In this document: positions 1-8,188 of the stretch, piece after piece
Layout: every line of letters starts with the position of its first letter
How positions within the stretch are numbered: position 1 is the stretch's first letter
Source: Caballeronia grimmiae
Lineage (GTDB): Bacteria > Pseudomonadota > Gammaproteobacteria > Burkholderiales > Burkholderiaceae
Assembly: GCF_000698555.1 (NCBI RefSeq)
Contig: NZ_JFHE01000017.1
Location: 1 to 64,000 of the forward strand
Direction: 5' to 3'
Length of the DNA: 64,000 nucleotides
Notes under the pieces: model-generated
What the model was told of the DNA's origin: nothing
Database searches by the model: none
What the model saw: only the letters and a program-made list of their open reading frames with translations
Made by a program: the position numbers and the translations under genes

Positions 1-1080
1 TCGTCGAGACCGAATCGACGCCCGTGGACAGCGAATTGATCGCCGTGGAGATCGAGGTCGACAGCGAGTTCACGCCCGTCGACAGCGAGTCGATGCCCGT
101 CGACAGCGAATTGACTGCGGTCGAGGTCGAGGTCGACAGCGAATTCACGCCCGTGGACAGCGAGCTGACACCCGTGGAAAGCGAATTGACACCCGTCGAC
201 AGCGAGTTGATCGCCGTGGAGGTCGAGGTCGACAGCGAGTTCACGCCGGTCGACAGCGAGTTGACACCCGTCGACAGCGAATCGATCGCGGTCGAGGTCG
301 AGGTCGACAGCGAATTCACGCCTGTCGACAGCGAGTTCACGCCCGTCGACAGCGAGTTGATCGCCGTGGAGGTCGAGGTCGACAGCGAGCTCACGCCCGT
401 GGACAGCGAGGTGACACCCGTAGACAGTGAGTTGATGCCCGTCGAAGTCGAGGTCGACAACGAGGTCACGCCCGTCGACAACGAATTGATCGCCGTGGAA
501 GTCGAGGTCGACAGCGAGGTAACACCCGTCGAAAGCGAATTGACGCCGGTGGACAACGAATTGATCGCCGTGGAGGTCGACGTCGACAGGGAGTTCACGC
601 CCGTCGAGACCGAATCGATGCCCGTCGACAACGAATTGACCGCCGTAGAAGTCGAGGTCGACAGCGAATTCAAGCCAGTGGACAGCGAGCTCACACCCGT
701 GGAGAGCGAGTTGACACCCGTGGACAGCGACGTAATCGCCGTGGAGGTCGAGGTCGACAGCGAGACCACGCTCGTCGAGACCGAATCGACGCCCGTCGAC
801 AACGAGGTGATCGCCGTAGAAGTCGAGGTCGAAAGCGAGTTCAGACCCGTCGACAGCGAACTCACACCCGTGGAGAGCGAGTTAACGCCCGTCGACAACG
901 AGTTAATTGCCGTCGAAGTCGAAGTCGACAGCGAATTGACGCCCGTGGACAACGAATTCACGCCCGTCGACAGCGAGTTCACACCTGTCGACAGCGAGTT
1001 CACGCCCGTCGACAGCGAATTGACCGCCGTGGAACTCGAGGTCGACAGCGAATTCACGCCCGCCGACAGCGACGTGATGC
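1..1080 (-). repeat. Mixed 21-bp and 33-bp stalk repeats of the adhesin
   Basis: The distal stalk alternates a 7-residue unit NSLSTGV (21 bp) with an 11-residue unit NSLSTSTSTAI (33 bp). Seven and eleven are the heptad and hendecad periods of coiled coils. Most units read N-S-L, so sequons are rare here, unlike in the 14-residue section. The DNA copies are nearly identical and continue past the window edge. Confidence 0.85.
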
Positions 1081-3055
1081 TGGAGGACAGCGAGTCGAAG
1101 TTGCCATTCGAAGCCGAGATGGCCGTCGACAGAGAGTTGAAGCCCGAGGACGTCGCAGTCGACAGCGAGGTCAACTGGCCGAAGTTCACCGCATCCAGCG
1201 GGTCGGTGCCATCCGCCACGTTCGTCAGTTTCACCGCCGGACCGGCTGCGCGACCCAGCCTGACCGTCGAATGCGACGAATCCGTGTACATCACCGCGTC
1301 ACTTAGCACCGTCGACAAGCTGCCGACCGTATTGTTCGTGGTGCTCAAACCGGATGACAGCACCGCGACCGTGCTGTTGGTCGTGGAGAGGCCCGTCGAC
1401 AGCGTGCTCACCGCACTGGAAAGCGATGTGACGTTGCTGTTAGTCGTGGACAGGCCAGTAGACACGCTGGTGATGCCGCTGTTAGCCGTGCTCAGACCCG
1501 TCGACAGCGAATTGATGCCGGTCAACGTCGACGTAGACAGCGACACCAGACCAGTCGAGAGGCTACTGACAGTGCTGTTCGTCGTGCTCAGTCCGGTGGA
1601 CAGCGAGCTCACCACGCTGTTGGTCGTGCTAAGGCCAGTCGACAGCGAACTTACCGCGCTGTTAGTCGTGGACAGACCGGTCGACAGGCTGTCGGCCTTG
1701 CTGTTTGCCGTGCTCAGGCCAGTGGACAACGAACTGACAGTGCTGTTGGTTGTCGACAAGCCCGTCGACAGCGAGCTCACCGTGCTGTTCGTCGTGCTCA
1801 GCCCGGACGAAAGCGAGTTGACCGCACTGTTGGCGGTGCTCAAACCGGTCGAGAGACTCGTTACCGAACTGGCGGCCGAACTGAGGCCGGTGGAGACACT
1901 GCTTACCGAACTGTTGGCGGTGCTCAGCCCCGTCGAGAGACTGAGCACGCTGTCGTTCGTGGTGCTGACGGCGCTCGAAAGACTGGTCACCGCGCTGGTG
2001 GTGGTGCTGACGGTCGTGGAAAGACTGGTGACCGTATTCGCCGTGGTGCTAAGGCCGATCGACAGGCTGCTAACCGCACTGTTCGCCGTGCTCAGCCCAG
2101 TGGAGAGCGAATTGATTCCCGTCGAAACGGACGACGACAGCGACGTGATCCCCGTGGACGCCGAAATCGACAGCGAATTGAGACCCGTCGAAAGACTGGT
2201 CACCTTGCTGGTTGCGGTGCTGACCGTGGTCGACAGCGAATTCACCGTGGTCGACATCGACGTGACAGAACTCGACATCGAGTTGACGGTCGTCGAAGTG
2301 GTCGTCGAAAGGCTGACCCAGGTGGTCGACATCGAGTTAATGGCAGTCGACGCGCTGGTCGACAGCGAGCTCAACCCCGTGGACAGCGTGATAACCGCGG
2401 TGGACATGCTCGACGATGCATTGAGCACCGAAGTGGACATGGAATCGACTTTCGAGGCCATCGTGGAGAAGCTCGAGGACATCGACTGCGACACCGTACT
2501 GATGGAGCCGGAGAGCGACACGGAGAAGCTATACAACTGACCGCCGTTCACTGCGTCCAGGCTGGCACCCGCGATATTCCCGTTCCCCACGTTGCTAAGC
2601 GCGACGTTGCTGAATTGGATGGTTGGCGCATTGAAATTGAGCGCAGTCTGAGCAACCATTCCAATGTTTCCATCGGCGCCTACCGATGATACGTAGGTAC
2701 CCGCGAAGCTCCCAGTGAGAAAGACGCCCGAAAAATTCGTGAAACCGAAACTCGAACCACAACTGGGAGTGCCAAGCCCACTACCAGTCCCGTTGGTACA
2801 CGCCGTCATGGACTGCGCCCAGGCGCTAGGAGCGCCAAACAACATGGCAACTGATGCGCCAACACCGGCTACCGCGAGCATGGCGCTCTTGGGGCCATCT
2901 TTACGCCGACTTACCGCACCGACGGCTTGCTGACCGGTTTCCGCGTCGCATACCGCGCCGTCAGAATTCCGCTTGCCACGCGCCATCGCAGTCTCGGCGA
3001 CTGCGACAAACGTCCCTACTTTTTCATTCCAAATACTGCGGTATGACTTATTCAT
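1..3055 (-). CDS. Trimeric autotransporter adhesin (YadA/Hia type), N-terminal 1018 residues, truncated by the window edge
   Basis: Surface adhesin of the type Vc (trimeric autotransporter) family. I chose the ATG at 3055 because it gives an extended signal peptide: the start MNKSYRSIWNEKVGTFVAV is the ESPR motif of large autotransporters, followed by a charged linker and a hydrophobic core ending GAPSAWA at residue 80. A start at 2986 would lose the ESPR. Residues 81-166 form a short head. Neck motifs DAVNGGQL and DAVNFGQL sit at about 167-174 and 621-628, the second preceded by VKLTNVADGT. Between and after the necks is a stalk made only of Ser/Thr/Asn/Leu/Val/Gly-rich repeats. The C-terminal membrane anchor lies beyond base 1. 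No frameshift is seen. Three DUF2827 genes lie upstream on the same strand, 430 bp away. Confidence 0.93.
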   Translation of the reverse strand, partial: MNKSYRSIWNEKVGTFVAVAETAMARGKRNSDGAVCDAETGQQAVGAVSRRKDGPKSAMLAVAGVGASVAMLFGAPSAWAQSMTACTNGTGSGLGTPSCGSSFGFTNFSGVFLTGSFAGTYVSSVGADGNIGMVAQTALNFNAPTIQFSNVALSNVGNGNIAGASLDAVNGGQLYSFSVSLSGSISTVSQSMSSSFSTMASKVDSMSTSVLNASSSMSTAVITLSTGLSSLSTSASTAINSMSTTWVSLSTTTSTTVNSMSSSVTSMSTTVNSLSTTVSTATSKVTSLSTGLNSLSISASTGITSLSSSVSTGINSLSTGLSTANSAVSSLSIGLSTTANTVTSLSTTVSTTTSAVTSLSSAVSTTNDSVLSLSTGLSTANSSVSSVSTGLSSAASSVTSLSTGLSTANSAVNSLSSGLSTTNSTVSSLSTGLSTTNSTVSSLSTGLSTANSKADSLSTGLSTTNSAVSSLSTGLSTTNSVVSSLSTGLSTTNSTVSSLSTGLVSLSTSTLTGINSLSTGLSTANSGITSVSTGLSTTNSNVTSLSSAVSTLSTGLSTTNSTVAVLSSGLSTTNNTVGSLSTVLSDAVMYTDSSHSTVRLGRAAGPAVKLTNVADGTDPLDAVNFGQLTSLSTATSSGFNSLSTAISASNGNFDSLSSSITSLSAGVNSLSTSSSTAVNSLSTGVNSLSTGVNSLSTGVNSLSTGVNSLSTSTSTAINSLSTGVNSLSTGVSSLSTGLNSLSTSTSTAITSLSTGVDSVSTSVVSLSTSTSTAITSLSTGVNSLSTGVSSLSTGLNSLSTSTSTAVNSLSTGIDSVSTGVNSLSTSTSTAINSLSTGVNSLSTGVTSLSTSTSTAINSLSTGVTSLSTSTSTGINSLSTGVTSLSTGVSSLSTSTSTAINSLSTGVNSLSTGVNSLSTSTSTAIDSLSTGVNSLSTGVNSLSTSTSTAINSLSTGVNSLSTGVSSLSTGVNSLSTSTSTAVNSLSTGIDSLSTGVNSLSTSISTAINSLSTGVDSVST
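1320..2430 (-). repeat. 42-bp (14-residue) stalk repeats of the adhesin with N-X-S/T sequons
   Basis: The encoded unit is close to SSLSTGLSTTNSTV and recurs about 15 times with variation, giving a 42-bp DNA period. Fourteen residues equal two heptads, as expected of a trimeric coiled coil. Nine N-X-S/T sequons lie here, from about residue 212 (N-A-S) to residue 574 (N-N-T). They comprise NAS, NDS, NSS, four NST, NVT and NNT. All except NAS and NVT occupy the same position of the repeat. Confidence 0.85.
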
Positions 3056-3485
3056 AAACCGAATGACCCACAAAAAAACGAGCGTCTTTTATAAAACGAG
3101 AAAGGAAACACCCTTGACCACGGCACAGAATATTCAGGAGCACATCTCCGTTGAAGCGGACATGTCCTAAATTCTTTGAAACCAGACCGAAAACGCACGA
3201 AATTTAGACTCAGACTAAATTTCGGAGCTTTCTGATTGACCAAATATCACCACGACAAACAAGCAATGCAGCGCAAATCGTTAAGACTTATCTCAAGATA
3301 ATGGCTTTATAAAGGCGCAATCTAAAGCGCAAGACGTCGACGCCATAAGCGCAGACTCTTGCCGATTACCAACGAATCTCTTAGGTACTGGGACGCAGAC
3401 GTGAACGCGAAAAGGCGATATGGCTGATCGCTAGATCAGACATGCCGCCTGTAGAACTTCAAAGGGAAGATGCTGAACCGAAGGC
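3056..3485. promoter_or_regulatory. AT-rich upstream region of the adhesin with two inverted repeats
   Basis: No gene is seen in this 430-bp stretch. It is visibly more AT-rich than its surroundings. A perfect 10-bp inverted repeat (CGAAATTTAG at 3198-3207, CTAAATTTCG at 3215-3224, 7-bp spacer) lies about 145 bp upstream of the adhesin start. A smaller one (TTATCT-CA-AGATAA) lies at 3288-3301. Both could be regulator sites; no convincing -35/-10 pair or strong ribosome binding site could be fixed. Confidence 0.45.
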
Positions 3486-4613
3486 TTACCGCAACGGCTT
3501 TTTGGTTAACGCGTCGAGCAGTGCTGTGTAGCCACTGACGAGTTCCGCGTTGTCCGGCAAATAGCGCGCTATCGCCGCCCGTTGTTTATCGCGATATTCC
3601 GTGAGCTGCGAGTCGTGATGATCGATTGCTTCGATCACCCGTCGCGCGCCCTCGCGCACGTCATTGGCCTGATAGTAGTAGCCAAGGTCCGTGCACAACG
3701 TCGCGTTGTGCACCAGCGGGTAGCCCTGCCAGCACACTTCCAGGTAGAAATAGTTCAGCGGGTTTTCCCACTGGTGCGATACGACGATATCCGTGTGATG
3801 CGCCAGATACCCCGGCGTTTCAAAGCGGCCCAGGAAGACAGCCTTATGATTGCGCACGATATCGAGCTGATTCATCAACGCGATAAATTCTTTGCAATTT
3901 GTTGCAATGGACTGCGCGTTGGTCACCTGAAGCAGTTCGATGTCATTCGGACGTTCGCGGTAAGCAAGTTCCGCAATAAGCGCCGGATAGAAGCAGAACT
4001 TCACGACATTGATGTTCGGCTCCATCACGCTCAAGCGACGCGGCCCCGACTTCGCCTGATACTCGCCTGAATTCGGCAAGGCGGCCGTACGCACGTTCAG
4101 GAACATCGGGCTCCATATGAACGGCACCACCTGCGCGGTCTGCCGTCGCAACACTTCGAAATACGGCGCGCTGATGTTCGCGACCTGCGGAATCATCCAG
4201 ATGTCGTCGTAACGCTGATTCACGAACAGGTTATCGCCGAAGGTCGGCCTGTTGAACAGGATCGACTCCATCGCGTGAACGTATTCGAAGCCGCAGCAGT
4301 ACGAGATCAGCCGCGCGCCGCGCCGCTTGAGGTACTCGGTGGCGTTCGCATCGATCTGGCCACCGAGTTCGATCAGCACATCGACGTTGTCCTTCGCGGT
4401 GTCGAATGTCACCGTCGGCCAGCGTTCAAGATCCCACGGCAGTTGTTTCGTGATCGCAACGTGTGTCGTATTGACGAGCACGACGCTTTTGACGTTCGGG
4501 CAGTTCTTGAGCGCTTCCGCCAGAAACACGGCGTTCTGCTTGATGCCGTTGTTCCACAATGTTTCGGCCTCGTGAAACAGACCGATGGTGATGCCAATTC
4601 GCAACTTCTTCAT
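3486..4613 (-). CDS. DUF2827 family protein, third tandem copy (putative glycosyltransferase)
   Basis: 375 residues, full length for DUF2827, with no signal peptide or membrane segment, so probably cytoplasmic. It aligns by eye with the two upstream paralogues throughout: WNNGIKQNAVFLAEAL near the start, RLISYCCGFEYV, PFIWSPMF, MEPNINVVKFCFYP, and near the C-terminus VVSHQWENPLNYFYLEV followed by GYPLVHN. The Glu plus G-P-hydrophobic pattern of that last block resembles the donor-binding region of GT-B glycosyltransferases, but this is inference because the family has no assigned function. The start is supported by GGAG about 9 bases upstream. It lies 46 bp after copy two and is the DUF2827 gene nearest the adhesin. 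Confidence 0.85.
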   Translation of the reverse strand: MKKLRIGITIGLFHEAETLWNNGIKQNAVFLAEALKNCPNVKSVVLVNTTHVAITKQLPWDLERWPTVTFDTAKDNVDVLIELGGQIDANATEYLKRRGARLISYCCGFEYVHAMESILFNRPTFGDNLFVNQRYDDIWMIPQVANISAPYFEVLRRQTAQVVPFIWSPMFLNVRTAALPNSGEYQAKSGPRRLSVMEPNINVVKFCFYPALIAELAYRERPNDIELLQVTNAQSIATNCKEFIALMNQLDIVRNHKAVFLGRFETPGYLAHHTDIVVSHQWENPLNYFYLEVCWQGYPLVHNATLCTDLGYYYQANDVREGARRVIEAIDHHDSQLTEYRDKQRAAIARYLPDNAELVSGYTALLDALTKKPLR

Positions 4614-4659
4614 TACTGGTTACTCCATTGCCTTGCGGCGCATCCGTTTGACCAGGGGC

Positions 4660-5808
4660 TTATGCCCGCGCGTACACCGCTTCGATCGCTTCCGTGTAAG
4701 CCCGGACGTTGTCCTCATTCTCGGGATCGAGCGTGTGGAGGAATTTCCTTGCCGTCGCGCGATAGCTCTCGAAATTCGCGTCGTGCTCCGCGAACGCGCG
4801 AAGCAATGCGCGCCCGCCTTCTTCACAATCAAAGTCGTGATAGCGATAGCCGCAATCGCCGATCAGATGCGAGTTGTGAATCAGCGGATACCCGCCGTGA
4901 AGCGCTTCGTAATAGACGTAGTTCTGCGGGTTTTCCCACTGGTGGCTCACGACCGCATCGACCGAATGCGGCACGATATGAGCGAACGGGAAACGGCCCT
5001 CGAAGTTGCCGAGGCCGTGCTTCACGTAATCGAGGCTTTGTGCGAATCCAGCGAACGCGGGGTGATCCTTCAGCTTGAACGTGTTGTAGGCCCACACGCG
5101 TTCCAGCATGTCCGGATTTTCGCGATGCGCCGCTTCGCACGCGAGCATCGGGATATAACTCGTCTTCACCATGCAGACGTTCGGCTCGAAGATGCCCACG
5201 CGCCAGCGGCGGCGCCCCGGCTGATACCCGAACTTGACACCCTGCAGCTTCGCGGCTTCCCGCTCGAGCACGACCGGACTCCACAGGTGCGGCATGAGCT
5301 TGACCGGCGCACGGAACAGCGTCTCGAAATACGGCTTGCAGCTGACTTCGTATTCCGGCAGCGTCCAGACCTCGTCATACGGCGAGCCCGTAATGAGCAT
5401 TGCGTGCTGAAGGTTGAACACCATGCGCTCGATATCGATGACGTAGTCATTGCCGACGCGCATCGTAATGATCTTGCCGCCCCGCTCGCGGAACTTCACC
5501 GACCATTCGCGGCCCAGTTGCGCGCTCATCTCGATCATCACGTCGAGCTTCGACATGGCCGTTTCCATGTCGATGAGCGGCACCGGGGAATCCGAGAGAA
5601 AACGCTTGGCGTCTTCGGGACCGCCGTCGCCGCCGCCCGTAACGAGGTACGTCGACTTCACGCGCGGCGAGCGCATGAGCAGCATCACCAAGTACAAGCA
5701 GTTCTGGAAGATTCCGTTTTCCCAGAGCGATTGCTCGCCCTTGCGGATGAAGATGGAAACGCCGATGTTGATCCGCTCCGGCATGCGGGATGTGCTTTGC
5801 ATGTTCAT
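4660..5808 (-). CDS. DUF2827 family protein, second tandem copy (putative glycosyltransferase)
   Basis: 382 residues, cytoplasmic by sequence. Its ATG overlaps the stop of copy one by four bases (ATGA), so the two are probably translationally coupled. Shared blocks are RINIGVSIFI, LWENGIFQNCLYL, LMPHLWSPVVL, FEPNVCMVKTSYIPML and VVSHQWENPQNYVYYEAL followed by GYPLIHNS. The copies have diverged well beyond recent duplication, which suggests distinct roles. It is assigned to DUF2827 by motif recognition. A glycosyltransferase role is inferred from the GT-B-like C-terminal block and from its adhesin/HMW1C neighbourhood. Confidence 0.85.
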   Translation of the reverse strand: MNMQSTSRMPERINIGVSIFIRKGEQSLWENGIFQNCLYLVMLLMRSPRVKSTYLVTGGGDGGPEDAKRFLSDSPVPLIDMETAMSKLDVMIEMSAQLGREWSVKFRERGGKIITMRVGNDYVIDIERMVFNLQHAMLITGSPYDEVWTLPEYEVSCKPYFETLFRAPVKLMPHLWSPVVLEREAAKLQGVKFGYQPGRRRWRVGIFEPNVCMVKTSYIPMLACEAAHRENPDMLERVWAYNTFKLKDHPAFAGFAQSLDYVKHGLGNFEGRFPFAHIVPHSVDAVVSHQWENPQNYVYYEALHGGYPLIHNSHLIGDCGYRYHDFDCEEGGRALLRAFAEHDANFESYRATARKFLHTLDPENEDNVRAYTEAIEAVYARA

Positions 5809-6965
5809 ACGCCTACTTTGAGCTCGGTTCCATGACAGAGGTTGATCAATCGGTCCGCGAAAGCGTTGAGGTTCACTTGATTGAACGGATCGACCGCATC
5901 GATTACGCGCTGCGCGCGCGCGCGATAGTCATCGAGCGAAGCGTCGTGCTCACGGAACGCGCGCAGCAACTGGCGGCCGCCCTCTTGCGCATCGAAGCCG
6001 GGATAGTAGTAACCGGCATCCTTTAGCCACGGCGAGTTGTGAATGAGCGGATAGCCGCCATACAGCACGTCCAGATACAGATAGTTCTGATCGTTGCCCC
6101 ACTGGTGCGACACCACGGCGTCCGAGTACTGCGCCATGAAGCCGGCGATGTCGTTGCGGCCGTGGAACGTCGCCTTCGAGTCCTTCACGATGTTCAGCGA
6201 GTTGGCCATGTACGTGAGGGTCGGATGGTCCTTCATGTGCATCGTGTTGAGCACGTGCATGGCGGAGACGCTCGACGGATCTGCGCGATAGGCTTCCTCG
6301 CACACGAGCATCGGAATGCTCGACGTTTTCACCACCGAAATATTCGGCTCGTAGATCGAAACGCGGAAACCTTGCGGCTGAATGGCCGGCTGATCCGGCT
6401 GGCCCGAGCGGCGCTCGTAGCCGAAACGCAAGTTGTGCTCTTCCACTTCCGCGATGCGCTTCTCGAGAAACTGCGGATGCCAGATGAACGGAATCAGATG
6501 AACCGGGCAGCGATGCAGGGTGCGCATCATCGGGATGGAGAGGCGATCTTTCGACATAAGCCAGACTTCGTCGTAACGGTCCGGGCGCATGACGTGCACC
6601 GGCTTGTCGAAGACTGCAGACTCGGTCAGGCCAACATACGGCTGACCGCAGCAGTAATACGCGACCTTCTTGCCGCGTGCACGCATCAGGTCGAGCCATT
6701 GCGTATCCAGCGCGCCGCCCATTTCGAAAATGACGTCGACGTTATCGGTCGCGTCCGGGATGCGCATAATGCGCAGGCCTTTCGAAGCCGCGTCCACTTG
6801 CGGCGGCAACGCGTTCTGGTCACCGACGTCGATCAGTGCAACGCTTTCGACGAATGGAAGCTTCTGCAGCGCCTCCGCAAGAAAGATCACGTTCTGGCCC
6901 AGGCCGTTTTGCCAGATGTTTTGGCCTTGATGCGTGACGACGGAAATCCCGACTCGAATGGTCAT
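5805..6965 (-). CDS. DUF2827 family protein, first tandem copy (putative glycosyltransferase)
   Basis: 386 residues from the ATG at 6965 (MTIRVGISVVTHQGQNIWQN). I preferred it to an upstream in-frame start at 7022 because AGGA lies about 10 bases before it and because the paralogues start at the same point. Conserved blocks are NGLGQNVIFLAEALQKLP, VIFEMGGALD, VAYYCCGQPYV, YEPNISVVKTSSIPML and VVSHQWGNDQNYLYLDVL followed by GYPLIHNS. This is the promoter-proximal gene of the three-gene set. Function is unknown; a sugar-transfer role on the neighbouring adhesin is a hypothesis. Confidence 0.85.
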   Translation of the reverse strand: MTIRVGISVVTHQGQNIWQNGLGQNVIFLAEALQKLPFVESVALIDVGDQNALPPQVDAASKGLRIMRIPDATDNVDVIFEMGGALDTQWLDLMRARGKKVAYYCCGQPYVGLTESAVFDKPVHVMRPDRYDEVWLMSKDRLSIPMMRTLHRCPVHLIPFIWHPQFLEKRIAEVEEHNLRFGYERRSGQPDQPAIQPQGFRVSIYEPNISVVKTSSIPMLVCEEAYRADPSSVSAMHVLNTMHMKDHPTLTYMANSLNIVKDSKATFHGRNDIAGFMAQYSDAVVSHQWGNDQNYLYLDVLYGGYPLIHNSPWLKDAGYYYPGFDAQEGGRQLLRAFREHDASLDDYRARAQRVIDAVDPFNQVNLNAFADRLINLCHGTELKVGV

Positions 6966-7422
6966 TGAATGACATCCTAAAAATACGAAATTGCGCTTTT
7001 TGAAAAAGAGGTTCAGCGACAACTGCGATCACTACGGGCGGCACGATGCAACGTCGGACAGCGCCTGCAGTGGGAATAGAGCTATAGGTGCGGAATTGGG
7101 GAAGAACGGTAGGAGAACGCCGAGACTTCCGTATTGACTTGCTTCCGCAATTAACAATAGAAGAACTTCTGAACCGGAATATATATAAAAAGCGCCGGGA
7201 TTCCCAGTAAATCCGGGATTAATGAGAGTCGTCTTATGCGATGCTCAAAAATCGATAAGCGTCCTAGTCGAGTTCATTTCAAAAATCGGATTTTTCTGAT
7301 TCACAAAATGAACAAATCGTATTGCGGATAGGGAGTTGGCTCGCGCTAGATCAGCAGGTGCGCGCGATAGGTCGGCAGATGGCAGATGCCAGATGGCCGG
7401 GCACGGAAGGCCGGACCGAAAC
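6966..7422. promoter_or_regulatory. AT-rich spacer between the DUF2827 genes and the eda terminator
   Basis: No gene is supported. Bases 7135-7320 are markedly AT-rich and must hold the promoter of the DUF2827 genes. A direct repeat (CCGGGATT) occurs twice near 7196-7220. I could not fix a promoter with confidence. Confidence 0.4.
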
Positions 7423-7464
7423 AAAAAAGGCGCGCGAAACCGCTCTTGCAGTCTCGCGCGCCTT
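7423..7464 (-). terminator. Intrinsic terminator of eda
   Basis: Perfect 9-bp stem GGCGCGCGA (7429-7437) / TCGCGCGCC (7454-7462) with a 16-base loop. Read on the minus strand it is followed by a run of six T. It lies just beyond the eda stop codon and separates the Entner-Doudoroff genes from the DUF2827 operon. Confidence 0.85.
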
Positions 7465-7477
7465 CAGGAGAAAACGC

Positions 7478-8110
7478 TTAGTGTTGCGGCGCGAGTTCGC
7501 TTGCCGCGCGCGCCAGGCGCGTGACCTCTTCCCAGTTCTGCGCAGCGAGCGCGGCCTTCGGCGTCAGCCACGATCCACCAACGCAGACCACGTTCGGCTG
7601 TGCCAGGAAGTTGGTCGCAGTCTCGGCCGTGATTCCGCCGGTCGGACAGAATTTGAGATTCGGGAACGGGCCGTAGAACGCTTGCAGCATCGGAATGCCG
7701 CCCGCTTGTTGCGCCGGGAAGAACTTGACGATCTCGTAACCCAGTTCCATCGCGGTGATGATGTCGCTCGGCGTCATCACGCCAGGCAGGAGCGGCAAGC
7801 CCGCGTCCTGCGCGGCCTTGTGCATGTCCTTTGTCAGACCCGGCGATACGCCGAACTGCGCGCCCGCCTTCTTTGCCTGCGCGCAATGCTCAGGCTTGGT
7901 GATCGTGCCCACGCCGACGACGATATCGTCCGCCAGTTGACTCGCGCGTTCGATAGCGGCGATGCCAGCCTGCGTGCGCAGCGTGATTTCCAGCACCTTG
8001 ACGCCGCCCGCATGCAGCGCGCGCGACACCTGTTCGCCCTGCTCGACCGATTCAAATGCGAGCACCGGAATCACCGGTCCCAGACGCACGATTTCGCTTA
8101 CCGTTTTCAT
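7478..8110 (-). CDS. eda: KDPG aldolase (2-dehydro-3-deoxy-phosphogluconate aldolase)
   Basis: Cleaves 2-keto-3-deoxy-6-phosphogluconate to pyruvate and glyceraldehyde 3-phosphate, the last step of the Entner-Doudoroff pathway. 210 residues from the ATG at 8110, chosen because GAGGAG lies about 9 bases upstream and MKTVSEIV is the usual start; an in-frame ATG at 8143 adds 11 unlikely residues. Catalytic residues are in place: Glu41 in EITLRT and the Schiff-base Lys129 in IVKFFPA, with GVGT and PTGGI loops of the TIM barrel. It lies 78 bp after edd and is presumably co-transcribed with it under HexR control. Confidence 0.96.
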   Translation of the reverse strand: MKTVSEIVRLGPVIPVLAFESVEQGEQVSRALHAGGVKVLEITLRTQAGIAAIERASQLADDIVVGVGTITKPEHCAQAKKAGAQFGVSPGLTKDMHKAAQDAGLPLLPGVMTPSDIITAMELGYEIVKFFPAQQAGGIPMLQAFYGPFPNLKFCPTGGITAETATNFLAQPNVVCVGGSWLTPKAALAAQNWEEVTRLARAASELAPQH

Positions 8111-8188
8111 GTGATGCGACTCCTCGTTTTTATGCGGCGCCAACGGCGGCGATCCGCGGGTTTCTCTCAGGTTCGAGCGGCAGAATGA

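Noticed and set aside
1..2520. Possible CRISPR-like or satellite array because of short DNA repeats
   Set aside because: Periods of 21, 33 and 42 bp are whole codons, there are no unique spacers, and the repeats translate into a continuous coiled-coil stalk.
24..2540. An 838-codon plus-strand open frame rich in VDSEL/PVDSE repeats
   Set aside because: It is the antisense of the adhesin repeats. The minus strand gives an ESPR, a signal peptide and DAVNxGQL necks, which the plus strand cannot explain.
3425..3438. TGATC-GCTA-GATCA hairpin after the third DUF2827 gene
   Set aside because: A 5-bp stem without a T run is too weak to call a terminator.
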